Below are positions 1 through 9,351 of a DNA stretch of 64,000 bases, piece after piece. The notes under the pieces are model-generated. The model was not told the DNA's origin. It did not search any database and saw only the letters and a list, made by a program, of their open reading frames with translations. The position numbers and the translations under genes were made by a program. The first letter of the stretch is position 1; every line of letters starts with the position of its first letter. Source of the DNA: Affinibrenneria salicis (lineage in GTDB: Bacteria > Pseudomonadota > Gammaproteobacteria > Enterobacterales > Enterobacteriaceae); assembly GCF_008710095.1 (NCBI RefSeq), contig NZ_VYKJ01000011.1, forward strand, positions 124,001-188,000, written 5' to 3'.

Positions 1-1145
1 GGATCGACGGAAAATTGCGCCATCATCGGCACCACCAGTCCGGCGGTGGTCAGCGCCGCAACGGTGGCCGACCCCAGACAAATGCGCAGCACCGCAGCGA
101 TCATCCAGGCAATCAGCAGCGGCGACAGCGCGGTATGGCTGAACAGCGTGGCGACATAATCGCCGACCCCGCCGTCGACGATCACCTGTTTGAACGCCCC
201 GCCGCCGCCGATAATCAACAGCATCATCGCAATTTGAGCGATAGAGTCCGACAGCGTCTTACCAATCTGCGGCGCCGGAATGCGGCGCGCGACGCCCATG
301 GTATACAGGGCGATAATCAGCGACAGCAGCATGGCGGTGCCGGGCGCGCCGATAAAGCCAATGACGTTTTTCAGCGGCGACTCGCCGGGCATCATTAACT
401 CAAACAGCGTGGCCGCGCCCATAAAAATCACCGGCGACAGCGACGTCAGCATACTGACCAGAAAGCCCGGCGTATCCTCCAGCCGAAAGGTCTGGCCGCC
501 GCCGAACACCGAGCTATCGACGGACTTTTGATATACCCCCGGCGCCACGCGGGCCAGAATACGGTTAAACAGCGGGCCGCAGACCAGCGTGGTGGGAATG
601 CCGACCATAATGCCCAGCAGCAGCACGTGGCCGATATTCGCGCCGTAGGCCAGCGAAATGGCCGTCGGCGCCGGATGCGGCGGCAAAAAACCGTGCGTCA
701 CGTTCAGCGCGGCGGCCATCGGGATGCCGAGATGCAGGAATGATACCTTCAGCTCTCTGGCGATGGCGTAAATAATCGGCAACAGCAGTACCAGCCCCAC
801 TTCGAAAAACAGAGCGATGCCGACGATAAACGACGCCACCACCACGGCGATCTGCGTATTCTTTTCGCCGAAACGACGGATCAGCGTGATGGCGATGCGG
901 TAACCGCCGCCGGCGTCCGAAACCAGCCGACCCAGCATGGCGCCGAAGCCAAAGACCAGCGCCAGATGACCCAGTTGCGCGCCGATGCCGCGTTCAATCG
1001 AACCGACAATATCCTTTAGCTCAATACCCAGCAGCATGGCCACCACAAAGGAAGTAATGACCAGCGAAACAAAGGTATTCAGCTTTATTCGCATAATAAG
1101 AATTAATAAAAGAATAACCCCGGCGGCTACAATCATAATTGGCAT
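1..1145 (-). CDS. GntP-family gluconate:H+ symporter (partial, C-terminus beyond left edge)
   Basis: Inner-membrane permease of the GntP family, which imports gluconate or related sugar acids with protons. The reverse strand reads without stops from ATG at 1145 (MPIMIVAAGV) to the window edge, giving about 381 of the usual 440-450 residues. Long hydrophobic helices alternate with short loops, and the family hallmark THGFLPPHPAP is present near residue 150. Because the gene runs off the left edge it carries no stop in the window. A 16-bp perfect palindrome and an ERIC-like element lie immediately upstream. The 2-ketogluconate locus 11 kb away makes gluconate-type substrates plausible, but the exact substrate is inferred from family only. 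Confidence 0.85.
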   Translation of the reverse strand, partial: MPIMIVAAGVILLLILIMRIKLNTFVSLVITSFVVAMLLGIELKDIVGSIERGIGAQLGHLALVFGFGAMLGRLVSDAGGGYRIAITLIRRFGEKNTQIAVVVASFIVGIALFFEVGLVLLLPIIYAIARELKVSFLHLGIPMAAALNVTHGFLPPHPAPTAISLAYGANIGHVLLLGIMVGIPTTLVCGPLFNRILARVAPGVYQKSVDSSVFGGGQTFRLEDTPGFLVSMLTSLSPVIFMGAATLFELMMPGESPLKNVIGFIGAPGTAMLLSLIIALYTMGVARRIPAPQIGKTLSDSIAQIAMMLLIIGGGGAFKQVIVDGGVGDYVATLFSHTALSPLLIAWMIAAVLRICLGSATVAALTTAGLVVPMMAQFSVD

Positions 1146-1185
1146 AACAAACCCCTTCTTATCAGAGATATATTGAAATAAAAAA

Positions 1186-1201
1186 ATAACGGCGCCGTTA
1201 T
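1186..1201. promoter_or_regulatory. Perfect 16-bp palindrome upstream of the GntP permease
   Basis: ATAACGGCGCCGTTAT is a perfect palindrome with a central CpG, the typical layout of LacI/GalR-family operators. It ends 41 bp before the permease start codon. It abuts the terminal TATACCC of an ERIC-like element. An operator is inferred; no cognate regulator is identified. Confidence 0.35.
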
Positions 1202-1466
1202 ACCCTTCAGACTTCAAGCCGCAGGTGCGTTGGTTTTGTTACTCGCTCATTCATGGGACTCGCCCTTGCAGGGCCGCCGCCAGCGGCGTTCAAACCTGCT
1301 CCCGGCCGAGTTGTCGCCCCCAGTTACTGACTGGTGTAATCCCCCGAGGATTAATGAGAGACATTCCGTCTCTCACCGAAAGTCAGCCGTTGTCTGGCGC
1401 GATCCGTTGCCGACGAATTTGTCGCTGCGTCACCGCCTTCCTGCAACTCGAGTTATTTTGGGTATA
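1199..1466 (+). repeat. ERIC-related repeat, long form (about 268 bp)
   Basis: The ends match ERIC termini: TATACCC followed by a CTTCAAGCCGCAGG-like segment at the left, and GCAACTCGAGTTATTTTGGG plus TATA at the right. The ERIC core appears as CCGAGGATTAATGAGAG. At about 268 bp it is twice the classical 127-bp ERIC length. The same long form recurs at 5275-5542 and, inverted, at 41593-41849. It lies just upstream of the GntP permease and could affect its promoter. Confidence 0.75.
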
Positions 1467-1679
1467 TAATTTCTTCGACGATAAAGGTGGAATAAATAGC
1501 GCAGGTCAGCTGCCCGCAAAAATAATCCTTGCAGGCTGGCCGGCGCGCCATTGCGCTAACGTTAATACCCCTTCCTGTTTCAGGTTGCTGGCGCATTGAA
1601 TTCTTCGTAAACCACATTATTTTAAATACAGGTTCGGATATCTCGCCTCCGATGCCATATCTGATTATTTATTTTTTCG

Positions 1680-1787
1680 TTAGCTTAAAAAGACGATAGT
1701 CAGTAAACAGAAAGCAATAAGCGTAATAAATCCGCCGAGCCAGCCGGCAATATCCACTATAAAATCCATAAATAAATAGCTTCGCAT
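1680..1787 (-). CDS. Possible 35-residue single-span membrane protein
   Basis: The reverse strand encodes a 35-codon frame starting MRSYLFMDF and ending in a hydrophobic stretch (GGFITLIAFCLLTIVFLS) followed by TAA. Such a composition, a short N-terminus and one transmembrane helix, is typical of enterobacterial small membrane proteins. No strong Shine-Dalgarno sequence precedes the ATG. A second in-frame ATG at 1769 is also poorly supported. I recognise no family. Confidence 0.3.
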   Translation of the reverse strand: MRSYLFMDFIVDIAGWLGGFITLIAFCLLTIVFLS

Positions 1788-1886
1788 AATAGCGCTACAC
1801 TTGCAGGATATGACATCCCACCAATACCGACCCCGCACGATGAGAAGCGGAGCATAAATATGCGAGGTTATTTATACCGGCGCAGG

Positions 1887-2162
1887 CTAAACCATAAGAT
1901 AATCCAGCAGCCCGGTCGCGCTGGCCGTGGCCTTTCGCGTCACCCTGTCCATAGCCTGTAAACCGATCATCATAACTGGACCGTAAATTAAGAGGTCAAT
2001 CGCGGTCAGACTCAAAGGGTCAATCAATGGCGGACCAGATGGATTCAACCAATACGCCGGCATGGCGATTGACACGCCAGCCACAAATATAATAGTGACG
2101 GGATCACCGCTGTCTTTAAAGGCCAGATTTTTGAGCCAGCCGCTTATTTTCCGCCTTTCCAC
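1887..2162 (-). CDS. Hypothetical hydrophobic protein whose 5' end is ERIC-derived
   Basis: A 91-codon reverse-strand frame with a GTG start and two hydrophobic segments (about residues 22-38 and 52-68). Its first codons fall in sequence matching an ERIC end (TAAATAATTCGAGAG then GGAAAGGCGG), so the start is probably created by the repeat. It may be the remnant of a longer gene truncated by the insertion, or not a gene at all. No family recognised. Confidence 0.15.
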   Translation of the reverse strand: MERRKISGWLKNLAFKDSGDPVTIIFVAGVSIAMPAYWLNPSGPPLIDPLSLTAIDLLIYGPVMMIGLQAMDRVTRKATASATGLLDYLMV

Positions 2163-2341
2163 TCTCGAATTATTTAGGGTATATACCCGTCATACTTCAG
2201 GTTGCAAATGCGTTGGCTACGCTCAATTATTCGGTCTTTGCCTGGTCGCCCTCCTGCCGGAGCGCCGCCGCGACGTGCAAATCCGCCCGATGAATTTTTC
2301 ACTTTCTTGCCGCTTTCCCGCATTTAGAATTATTTAGAGTG
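2140..2341. repeat. ERIC-related remnants: isolated right end plus a short (about 160 bp) copy
   Basis: An ERIC right end (TCGAATTATTTAGGG then TATA, about 2140-2182) is followed directly by a left end (TATACCCGTCATACTTCAGG, from 2182). A matching right end TAGAATTATTTAGAGTG closes the second unit near 2341. The interior of the second unit lacks the core seen in the 268-bp copies. The shared TATA at the junction fits insertion into a TA dinucleotide. Confidence 0.6.
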
Positions 2342-2645
2342 AACGACCGGTGATTTCCGGCATGATCGATTATTTATGTCATTTTTTATTCCCTGTATTT
2401 ATTTCCCTGCAAACGTTCATTGTTACTGCGATCGATTACGCCGCGCCCTTTCCTGATAATATTCACGCCACGAAAGATATAGGCCATGTCTCCGGACGGC
2501 GGAAAAATGGCGAATACGAACCCGCCGCGCCAATCTTGTTTAATGGCGGGTATTATGTGATCCTCTGATGTTTATCCGGTCGTCCGTCAAAGGGATAACC
2601 AGACAATGGATAAACATTAGCCGAACAAAAAAATCATATCAAGGC

Positions 2646-2688
2646 TTTAATTCGAATTTTTGTGATGAAGCATATATTTTAATTCGAA
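2646..2688. promoter_or_regulatory. Two direct 11-bp repeats TTTAATTCGAA before the XRE regulator
   Basis: TTTAATTCGAA occurs at 2646-2656 and again at 2678-2688, 32 bp apart, about three helical turns. Each contains the palindrome TTCGAA. The second copy directly precedes the GAGG of the regulator's ribosome site. Two further TTCGAA motifs lie within the coding region near 2970-2990. An autoregulatory operator pair is a reasonable inference. Confidence 0.4.
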
Positions 2689-2701
2689 GAGGATTTGTTG
2701 C

Positions 2702-3226
2702 ATGGCAGAAAGTGATCGAAACGACATTAATGATTTAAAAACCAGTCGGGATCTCATCATAGAAAAACAAGCTATTCACCTGTTCGGCGAACGTCTGAAG
2801 ATCGCAATGAATGGTTTAAGTAACATGGAGTTGTCACGCCGCAGCGGGCTATCGGAAACCACTATTCGCAAATATGTGCAGGGCAAAATCTATCCGGGAC
2901 TGGACAACCTTGCGCTGGTGGCGGAAGCATGCGGCGTATCGCTGGCGTGGCTGGCCACCGGCAGCGGGATTTCGAATAAAAGTTCGAATATCGCTATCAA
3001 TGAAGAGAGGCAGGCGCGCGAAAGTTCGCCCCTGAGCGATGACGATACCGACCGGCAGCTGGCCGCGATCTTCCGGCGTTTGACCGTTACCGATAAAAAC
3101 GCGCTGATCGAGATTATTTATCGCATCGGCATTGAGGGATTACTCAGGCAGCTAAAAGAAGAGCAGAAGACGCCGCTGGACGAGCGAAAGCCTCTGCCGG
3201 CCGCCTCCACGACGCAACCGGAATAA
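2702..3226 (+). CDS. XRE-family helix-turn-helix transcriptional regulator
   Basis: Probable DNA-binding repressor of 174 residues. The HTH spans about residues 30-90, with the recognition region SRRSGLSETTIRKYVQGK and the signature VSLAWLATG seen in CI-type phage repressors. After a polar linker a helical C-terminal segment (about 120-155) may mediate dimerisation. The ATG at 2702 follows AGAGG with 9-nt spacing. It is monocistronic: repeated TTCGAA sites lie upstream and a hairpin with a T-run lies downstream. There are no phage genes beside it, so it is either an orphan repressor or a regulator of unknown targets. Confidence 0.8.
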   Translation: MAESDRNDINDLKTSRDLIIEKQAIHLFGERLKIAMNGLSNMELSRRSGLSETTIRKYVQGKIYPGLDNLALVAEACGVSLAWLATGSGISNKSSNIAINEERQARESSPLSDDDTDRQLAAIFRRLTVTDKNALIEIIYRIGIEGLLRQLKEEQKTPLDERKPLPAASTTQPE

Positions 3227-3250
3227 CGCCGGCGCAGACACCGATGAATC

Positions 3251-3290
3251 AATGCTGAGTGTTCACGCATGAGCGGTCAGCATTGCTTTT
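3251..3290 (+). terminator. Rho-independent terminator of the XRE gene
   Basis: Arms AATGCTGA (3251-3258) and TCAGCATT (3277-3284) form an 8-bp stem, followed by GCTTTTT. It lies 25 bp after the regulator's stop codon. Confidence 0.6.
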
Positions 3291-3357
3291 TCGCCCGACT
3301 GGCGGCGGGAACGGCAACAATCACCACCTCCCCCGGAGGTGGTTTAGGGCTGACGAC

Positions 3358-3391
3358 AAAAAAGGCCGGCGATGGTTTATCATCGCCGGCC
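3358..3391 (-). terminator. Strong minus-strand terminator hairpin
   Basis: GGCCGGCGATG (3364-3374) pairs perfectly with CATCGCCGGCC (3381-3391) across a 6-nt loop. On the reverse strand the stem is followed by TTTTTT (3363-3358). It would end transcription coming from the alcohol dehydrogenase pseudogene about 300 bp away. Confidence 0.7.
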
Positions 3392-3686
3392 TGTGATTGA
3401 ACGCTGTGGACCATGAATTTTATCAGTATCCCGACGGGCTAAAGACCAGGCTGAACACCTTTGCGATGAACAACGGGCTGACGTCCGCGACGCCCGAATA
3501 ATGCCGGTTAATCCGTTATCCCGCCCGACGCGCCGCGGCCCGCCCTGCTGACAAAATCTGACAGCGGAGTGCCGTAGCCTGAGCGCCATCCATTTATCGA
3601 TGCGGACGTATCGCGAGGCACGATGTTATTCAGCGGCCCGCGTTCACCTGCCGACCGGCGCACGCTTACCGCGCGCGACAAGCCGG

Positions 3687-4824
3687 TTAACCGTACCAGG
3701 CTTCGCAATACAGCTGGCGCATATCCGCCACGCTCGGCTGACGAGGATTAGTCAGCGTGCAGGGGTCCGCCAGCGCATTGGCGCTCATACGGTCCAGTAC
3801 CCGGTTAAACTTATCCTCCGGGAAATCCACTTCATGGCAGTCGCTAAAGGTCGCCGGAATATCGATGCGGGCATTCAGCTCAAGAATGGCTGCGGTCAGG
3901 CTGGCGATACCGAGCTGTTTTTCCACCTGCCGGTATTTATCGGTATTCTGGCTGTTGTAGCGAATCACATAAGGCAGCAGAATACCGTTGGCCAGCCCGT
4001 GGGTAACGCCGAATTCGCCGCCGATTTTATGCGCCAGCGAATGTACAATCCCCAGCGAGGCGTTGGTGAACGCCACCCCGGCCAGCGCCGACGCATTATG
4101 CATATGGCAGCGCGCCCGCATATTGTCAGGCTCACGCCAGGCGGTTTCCAGATGGTCGAATACCAGACGGATCGCTTCCTGCGCATAAGGATCGGTAAAG
4201 GATGTAGCGGCGGTGGAAACAAAGGCTTCCAGCGCGTGCGTGAGAACATCGATCCCCGAACTGGCGGTTACCCAGGCCGGGCAGGTCGCCGGCAGCGCCG
4301 GGTCGAGAATGGCGATGTCCGGCACCATATCCGCCGCCACGATAGGGTGCTTAATATGCGTATCGGTATCGGTAATCACCGAAAACGCCGTAATCTCCGA
4401 CGCCGAACCGCTGGTGGAAGGAATGGCGATAAAACGCGCCCGGTTGCGCAACGGCGGCATTGAACCAACCGGCAGAATCTGCTCCAGCGTCAGATCAGGA
4501 TGCTCATAAAAGCACCACATCACCTTTGCCGCATCGATAGCCGAACCGCCGCCGATCGCGACAATCCAGTCCGGCTCGAACTCGCGCATCAGCGCCGCGC
4601 TGCACCGTATGAAGAGAGGGGTTAGGTTCAACGTTGTCGATCAGCATACAGTCTATCCCCGCCTGCTTAAGCAGACCTTCCGCCTGCGCCAGGAAGCCGT
4701 TGCGCTTCATGGCGCTGCCGCCGGTGACCAGCGCCGCCTTACGGCCCGACAGCCTGGCCAGACGCGCCATCGCGTTTTCGCCGTAAATAATCTCGCGGGG
4801 AATGGAAAAATTAATCGCACTCAT
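3687..4824 (-). pseudogene. Iron-containing alcohol dehydrogenase, frameshifted
   Basis: Group III (iron-dependent) NAD(P) alcohol dehydrogenase, YiaY/AdhB-like, which would be about 379-380 residues if intact. The N-terminal part (MSAINFSIPREIIYGENAM to about residue 85) and the rest lie in different frames. The frame breaks near 4595-4615, within TVQRG before ALMREF. Downstream the nucleotide motif AIGGGSAIDAAK and the metal-ligand segments DVLTHALEAF, GIVHSLAHK and VTHGLANG are intact. The break is in a GC-repeat stretch and is explained by one extra base or by the loss of two (or five). A sequencing error cannot be excluded. SD and ATG at 4824 look functional. Confidence 0.85.
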
Positions 4825-5274
4825 AATAGTCTCCTGTAATTAAAAAATAAGAAATTGGCGTTACAGCAGACGGAGGCATATTGAGATCGTCAGATTCGCG
4901 TATCGATAAAATACGCGCCATATTTAGACGTTATCCCATCAGGGCTATTTCACTTGCCATGTTGAATCCGGGCTGGGCCAGAAATCCTCACGTCCTGTGC
5001 GTACGCGGCGGCGTATTCGCTGCGCTCGCCCGGCGGGCCGGACGGACAGCCATTCAAAATGCGCGGCATTTTGTCTGCGCGCTGTCCGCGTCCAAACCGG
5101 CTGCGTGAATAACGCCTGTCGGACCTGGCTCTTAAGTTTCCGGATCGCCCAGATCGAAATCGATGGCTTTATAGCCGTTATATTTGAATCGCCAGCAGGT
5201 TGGCAACATGCTGAATTCTTCAGGATACATCTTCTCTTTTTGGGCTATGTCTGACGTTTCTCCTCACCGTTCAA
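4825..5274. other. Gene-free stretch upstream of the alcohol dehydrogenase pseudogene
   Basis: Must hold the pseudogene's promoter. Short open frames here (for example 4997-5254 on the plus strand) have no ribosome site and no recognisable product. Nothing else seen. Confidence 0.5.
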
Positions 5275-5542
5275 TTACCCTTCATACTTCAGGTTGCAGG
5301 TGCGTAGGCCTTGTTACTTGCCCGATCCATGGGGCTCGCCCTTGCCGGCCGCCGCCAGCGGCGTTCAACTCTGCTCACGACAGGTTTGTCGCTCACCCCG
5401 GTCACTTACTGCCGTGAGCTGCCGGGGATTAATGAGAGGCATTCTGTCTCTCAGCGAAGCTCAGGCGTTGGCTGGACAAATTCATTGCCGGCCAATGTGT
5501 CGCTGCGTCGCCGCCTTCCTGCAACTCGAATATTTTGGGTAA
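5275..5542 (+). repeat. ERIC-related repeat, long form (about 268 bp)
   Basis: Starts TTACCCTTCATACTTCAGG and ends CTCGAATATTTTGGGTAAA. The core CCGGGGATTAATGAGAG and the GTCTCTCAGCGAAG segment align along the full length with the copy at 1199-1466. Orientation is the same as that copy. Short frames inside it are repeat-derived. Confidence 0.75.
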
Positions 5543-6080
5543 ATAATAAAATACATAAATGTTTTTTATTATTTACAGACTACAGAGAATCTGACGCTCC
5601 ATCACAAAATACAATGAATAAATACCGGCCTGATAATACCGAAAAATAGACACCCTCTTATCGGGCGGATAAATAAGATAAGGGAAAATTAATAATCATA
5701 AGAAAAAAAGTCTGTTATATGTTTTATTAATAAATAACCTTTCACTATGAAGTCAATAACTCGCGCGGTAGAAAGAAAGCATCACCGTACGCCGGCGACA
5801 ATACATCTTCGTCAGCCGCGATCTGTCACCCCCCTGGTTTAGTTCGCTCATTCTGGCACGTTTAGTCTATTTTTCAATCACGTGAAAATTAAATTTCACA
5901 GGACAGATCACAAAAAGAATTTGAAAACAAAATGTTATCAAAATGATCGGTAACGGATCACACAGCAAAACGGCATCAACACGCGGACAGAAAACGCAAG
6001 CCGTCTTCGTCAGGCGCGGCATCAAATAAGACCACGAAAAAAGGAGAAAGCCACGCGCGGCAAGGCGGGAAAGTCAGGGA
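5543..6080. other. AT-rich gene-free stretch with an imperfect palindrome
   Basis: No coding sequence seen. GTGAAAATTAAATTTCAC at 5882-5899 is an 18-bp palindrome with two mismatched pairs, shaped like a regulator site. No intact gene starts nearby: glyS ends toward it, and the pseudogene promoter is about 1 kb away. It may be left from a lost gene or serve an unseen small RNA. Confidence 0.4.
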
Positions 6081-6170
6081 GACAAAGACAAAGACAAAGA
6101 CAGAGACAGAGACAGAGACAGAGACAGAGACAGAGACAGAGACAGAGACAGAGACAGAGACAGAGACAGA
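6081..6170. repeat. Hexanucleotide tandem repeat, 15 units
   Basis: Three GACAAA units followed by twelve GACAGA units form an uninterrupted 90-bp array. It lies 74 bp beyond the glyS stop codon, in the 3' untranslated side of that operon. The reverse-strand reading (Leu-Cys repeats) is not a credible protein. A perfect short-unit array is prone to slippage, so copy number probably varies among strains. Confidence 0.95.
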
Positions 6171-6244
6171 GATAATATCGCGCTCGAGACGGCCAGGACA
6201 AACCGCCCATCGATAGGATGGCCGGTCGCCCTGGCGCGGCGCGC

Positions 6245-8314
6245 TTACTGCAGTACGGAGATATCCGCCACCTGCAGGAACAGTTCACGCAGTTGGCTGA
6301 GCAGCGTCAGGCGGTTAACCCGCACCGACGCATCATCGGACATCACCATAACCTGATCAAAGAAGGCATCGACCGGCTCACGCAGCGAGGCCAACTCCTC
6401 CAGCGCTTCCTGATAACGCCCGTCGGCAAACAGCGGCGCCAGTTTATCGCGCAGCGTCACCAGCTGGCTCGCCAGCGTGATTTCCGCCGCATCCTTCAAC
6501 AGAGCGGCGTCCACCTCGCCATTCAGCGTATCGCTGGATTTCGCCAGGATATTGGACACGCGTTTGTTGGCGGCGGCCAGCGCGGTCGCGGCTTCCAGCG
6601 AGCGGAAATGGCTCACCGCCTTCACCCGGGCGTCAAAATCCGCCGGGCGGGTCGGGCGACGCGCCAGCACCGCCTGGATGGTGTCCACGCTGTGGCCTTC
6701 TTCCTGGTACCAGGCGCGGAAGCGACCGAGCATAAACTCAATCACGTCATCCACTACCTGCGCGTTGGTCAGCTTATCGCCGTACAGACGCGCCGCTTCC
6801 TCCGTCAGCGCCTGCAGATCGAGCGGCAGGCCTTTTTCCACGATAATGCGCAACACGCCGAGCGCGGCGCGGCGCAGCGCAAACGGGTCTTTATCGCCTT
6901 TCGGATGCTGACCGATGCCGAAGATGCCGGCCAGCGTATCCATCTTATCGGCGATGGCCAGCGCGCAGGATACCCGCGACGACGGCAGCGCATCGCCGGC
7001 GAAGCGCGGCTGATACTGTTCGTTCAGCGCGATGGCCACATCTTCCGCTTCGCCGTCGTGCCGGGCGTAGTGCATACCCATTACGCCCTGGGTATCGGTA
7101 AATTCGAACACCATGTTGGTCATCAGGTCGCATTTGGACAGCAGTCCGGCGCGCGTGGCGTGATTCACATCCGCGCCAATCAGCCCCGCCACCCAACCCG
7201 CCAGCGCCTGGATACGGTCGGTCTTGTCGCGCAGAGAGCCCAGTTGCTGCTGGAACAGCACGGTTTCCAGACGAGGCAGATGATCTTCCAGCCGTTTCTT
7301 GCGGTCGGTATTGAAGAAGAACTCGGCATCCGCCAGACGCGGACGCACCACTTTTTCATTACCGGCAATAATTTGCCGCGCATCCTTCGATTCGATGTTG
7401 GCGACGAAAATGAAGTGCGGCAGCAGCTTGCCGTCGTCGTCGTATACCGGGAAGTATTTCTGGTCCCCTTTCATGGTGTAGACCAGCGCTTCCGCCGGCA
7501 CCGCCAGGAACTTCTCTTCGAAGGTCGCCGTCAACACCACCGGCCATTCCACCAGTGACGCCACTTCTTCCAGCAGGCTATCGCTCAGATCGGCTCGGCC
7601 GCCAATCTTGCGCGCCGCCGCTTCGGCATCGGCTTTGATTTTCGCCTTACGCTGCGCGTAATCGGCCATCACCTTGCCGCGCTCAAGCAGGATTTCCGGG
7701 TACTGATCGGCATGGTCGAGGGTGAATTCGGCTTCGCCCATAAAGCGGTGGCCGCGCACCACGCGGTCGGAGGCGATACCCAGCACCGTCGCGGGGATCA
7801 GCTCGTCGCCCAGCAGCAGCGTCACGGTGTGTACAGGACGCACGAACTGCGTGTCTTTATCGCCCCAGCGCATCAATTTCGGGATCGGCAGTTTGGCCAG
7901 CGCGTTGCTCACCATGCCGGGCAGCAGCGTTTGCGCCGGCGCGCCCTTGACCTGCGCGCGATACAGCAGCCATTCGCCCTTATCGGTGACCAGGCGCTCA
8001 GCCTGATCCACGCTGATGCCGCAGCCGCGTGCCCAGCCCTGGGCCGCTTTGGTCGGCTGCCCCTCGGCGTCGAATGCCTGCGCCACCGCCGGTCCGCGTT
8101 TTTCTACTTCGCGGTCGGGTTGCGCGCTGCTCAGGCGCGCCACTTTCAGCGCCAGACGGCGCGGCGCGGCGAACCAGCTGACTTCGCCGTGGCTCAGGCC
8201 GGCGGCGTCCAGCTCGGCGCTAAAGTTGGCGGCAAAGGATTCTGCCAGATTGCGAAGAGCCTTCGGCGGCAGCTCTTCCGTGCCGATTTCCACCAGGAAA
8301 GTCTTGTCTGTCAT
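6245..8314 (-). CDS. glyS: Glycine--tRNA ligase beta subunit
   Basis: Beta subunit of the bacterial alpha2-beta2 glycyl-tRNA synthetase, which charges tRNA-Gly in the cytoplasm. The 689-residue protein is full length for the family and begins [20 protein letters not shown], the conserved GTEELP N-terminus. The body carries the HD-like region and a C-terminal tRNA-binding DALR-type domain. It follows glyQ by 9 bp and is translated from the same message. A 15-unit hexanucleotide array lies just past its stop codon. Confidence 0.98.
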   Translation of the reverse strand: MTDKTFLVEIGTEELPPKALRNLAESFAANFSAELDAAGLSHGEVSWFAAPRRLALKVARLSSAQPDREVEKRGPAVAQAFDAEGQPTKAAQGWARGCGISVDQAERLVTDKGEWLLYRAQVKGAPAQTLLPGMVSNALAKLPIPKLMRWGDKDTQFVRPVHTVTLLLGDELIPATVLGIASDRVVRGHRFMGEAEFTLDHADQYPEILLERGKVMADYAQRKAKIKADAEAAARKIGGRADLSDSLLEEVASLVEWPVVLTATFEEKFLAVPAEALVYTMKGDQKYFPVYDDDGKLLPHFIFVANIESKDARQIIAGNEKVVRPRLADAEFFFNTDRKKRLEDHLPRLETVLFQQQLGSLRDKTDRIQALAGWVAGLIGADVNHATRAGLLSKCDLMTNMVFEFTDTQGVMGMHYARHDGEAEDVAIALNEQYQPRFAGDALPSSRVSCALAIADKMDTLAGIFGIGQHPKGDKDPFALRRAALGVLRIIVEKGLPLDLQALTEEAARLYGDKLTNAQVVDDVIEFMLGRFRAWYQEEGHSVDTIQAVLARRPTRPADFDARVKAVSHFRSLEAATALAAANKRVSNILAKSSDTLNGEVDAALLKDAAEITLASQLVTLRDKLAPLFADGRYQEALEELASLREPVDAFFDQVMVMSDDASVRVNRLTLLSQLRELFLQVADISVLQ

Positions 8315-8323
8315 GGCTGCCTC

Positions 8324-9238
8324 TTAGCTCTCTTTCTTATTGCACATCGGGAAGCCCAGCGCCTCGCGTGAGGCGTAGTAGGCTTCGGCTACCGCTTTGG
8401 TCAGGGTGCGAATACGCAAAATATAGCGCTGACGCTCGGTGACAGAGATGGCTTTGCGCGCATCGAGCAGGTTAAAGCTGTGCGCCGCTTTCAGAATACG
8501 TTCGTAGGCCGGCAGCGGCAGCGGTTTTTCCAGCGTCAGCAGTTGCTGGGCTTCGCGCTCATACTGCTCGAAACAGGTGAACAGAAAATCTACGTCGGCA
8601 TATTCGAAGTTATAGGTGGATTGTTCCACCTCGTTCTGATGGAAGACATCGCCGTAGGTGGTTTTCCCCAGCGGGCCGTCGCACCAGACCAGATCGTAAA
8701 CGCTGTCCACGCCCTGAATGTACATAGCCAAACGTTCCAGACCGTAGGTAACCTCGCCGGTAACTGGCCGGCATTCCAGCCCGCCGACCTGCTGGAAGTA
8801 GGTAAACTGCGTGACTTCCATCCCGTTCAGCCAGACTTCCCAACCCAGTCCCCAGGCGCCCAGCGTCGGGTTTTCCCAGTTATCTTCCACAAAGCGGATA
8901 TCGTGGATGGCGGGATCCAGCCCCAGCTCTTTCAGCGAGCCGAGATACAGCTCCTGAATATTGTCCGGCGAAGGCTTGATGATCACCTGAAACTGGTAGT
9001 AGTGCTGCAGGCGGTTGGGGTTTTCGCCGTAGCGACCGTCGGTCGGACGGCGCGACGGCTGCACATAGGCGGCGGCGATCGGCTCCGGACCGAGCGCCCG
9101 CAGGCAGGTCATGGGGTGAGAAGTTCCTGCGCCGACTTCCATATCCAGCGGTTGGATAATGGTACAGCCCTGGCGCGCCCAATAATCCTGTAATGTCAGG
9201 ATAAGGCCCTGAAAGGTCCTGGTATCAAACTTTTGCAT
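8324..9238 (-). CDS. glyQ: Glycine--tRNA ligase alpha subunit
   Basis: Catalytic alpha subunit of glycyl-tRNA synthetase, 304 residues, the normal length. It forms glycyl-adenylate and transfers glycine to tRNA with GlyS. The N-terminal motif [19 protein letters not shown] and the segment [20 protein letters not shown] are diagnostic of the class II core. It is first gene of the glyQ-glyS pair. A TATACT -10-like hexamer lies about 45 bp upstream (near 9284), but I could not pair it with a good -35. Confidence 0.98.
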   Translation of the reverse strand: MQKFDTRTFQGLILTLQDYWARQGCTIIQPLDMEVGAGTSHPMTCLRALGPEPIAAAYVQPSRRPTDGRYGENPNRLQHYYQFQVIIKPSPDNIQELYLGSLKELGLDPAIHDIRFVEDNWENPTLGAWGLGWEVWLNGMEVTQFTYFQQVGGLECRPVTGEVTYGLERLAMYIQGVDSVYDLVWCDGPLGKTTYGDVFHQNEVEQSTYNFEYADVDFLFTCFEQYEREAQQLLTLEKPLPLPAYERILKAAHSFNLLDARKAISVTERQRYILRIRTLTKAVAEAYYASREALGFPMCNKKES

Positions 9239-9351
9239 GTTGGATTCGCACGCGATACAAGTGGATTGTCAATGAAGGCGCCAGTATACCCTCTGACCGC
9301 AAGATATACAGCCCGAATCCGGTAACAAGTTGCTGGGCCGCCGCGCCGCGC

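Larger units (their letters stand above)
3227..3686. other. Gene-free stretch between the XRE gene and the broken alcohol dehydrogenase
   Basis: Contains three hairpins: the XRE terminator, ACCACCTCC/GGAGGTGGT with a 3-nt loop at 3323-3343, and the minus-strand terminator at 3358-3391. I see no credible coding sequence in the rest. Confidence 0.6.

Noticed and set aside
1225..1599. Plus-strand open frame across the first ERIC-like element
   Set aside because: Sequence is repeat-derived; similar frames appear at the other copies and have no ribosome site.
3323..3343. ACCACCTCC/GGAGGTGGT hairpin as an insertion-sequence end
   Set aside because: No transposase or second end seen nearby; recorded only as a hairpin.
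3687..4631. Treating the longer part of the alcohol dehydrogenase as an intact gene starting at 4631
   Set aside because: The first ten residues are out of frame relative to the family, and the true N-terminus is in the adjacent frame, so the whole is one broken gene.
6022..6288. Minus-strand frame with a long Leu-Cys repeat
   Set aside because: The repeat is simply the translated hexanucleotide array, and its start lies inside glyS in another frame.
6218..7558. 446-codon open frame on the plus strand opposite glyS
   Set aside because: Antisense shadow of glyS with the same biased composition and no family motif.
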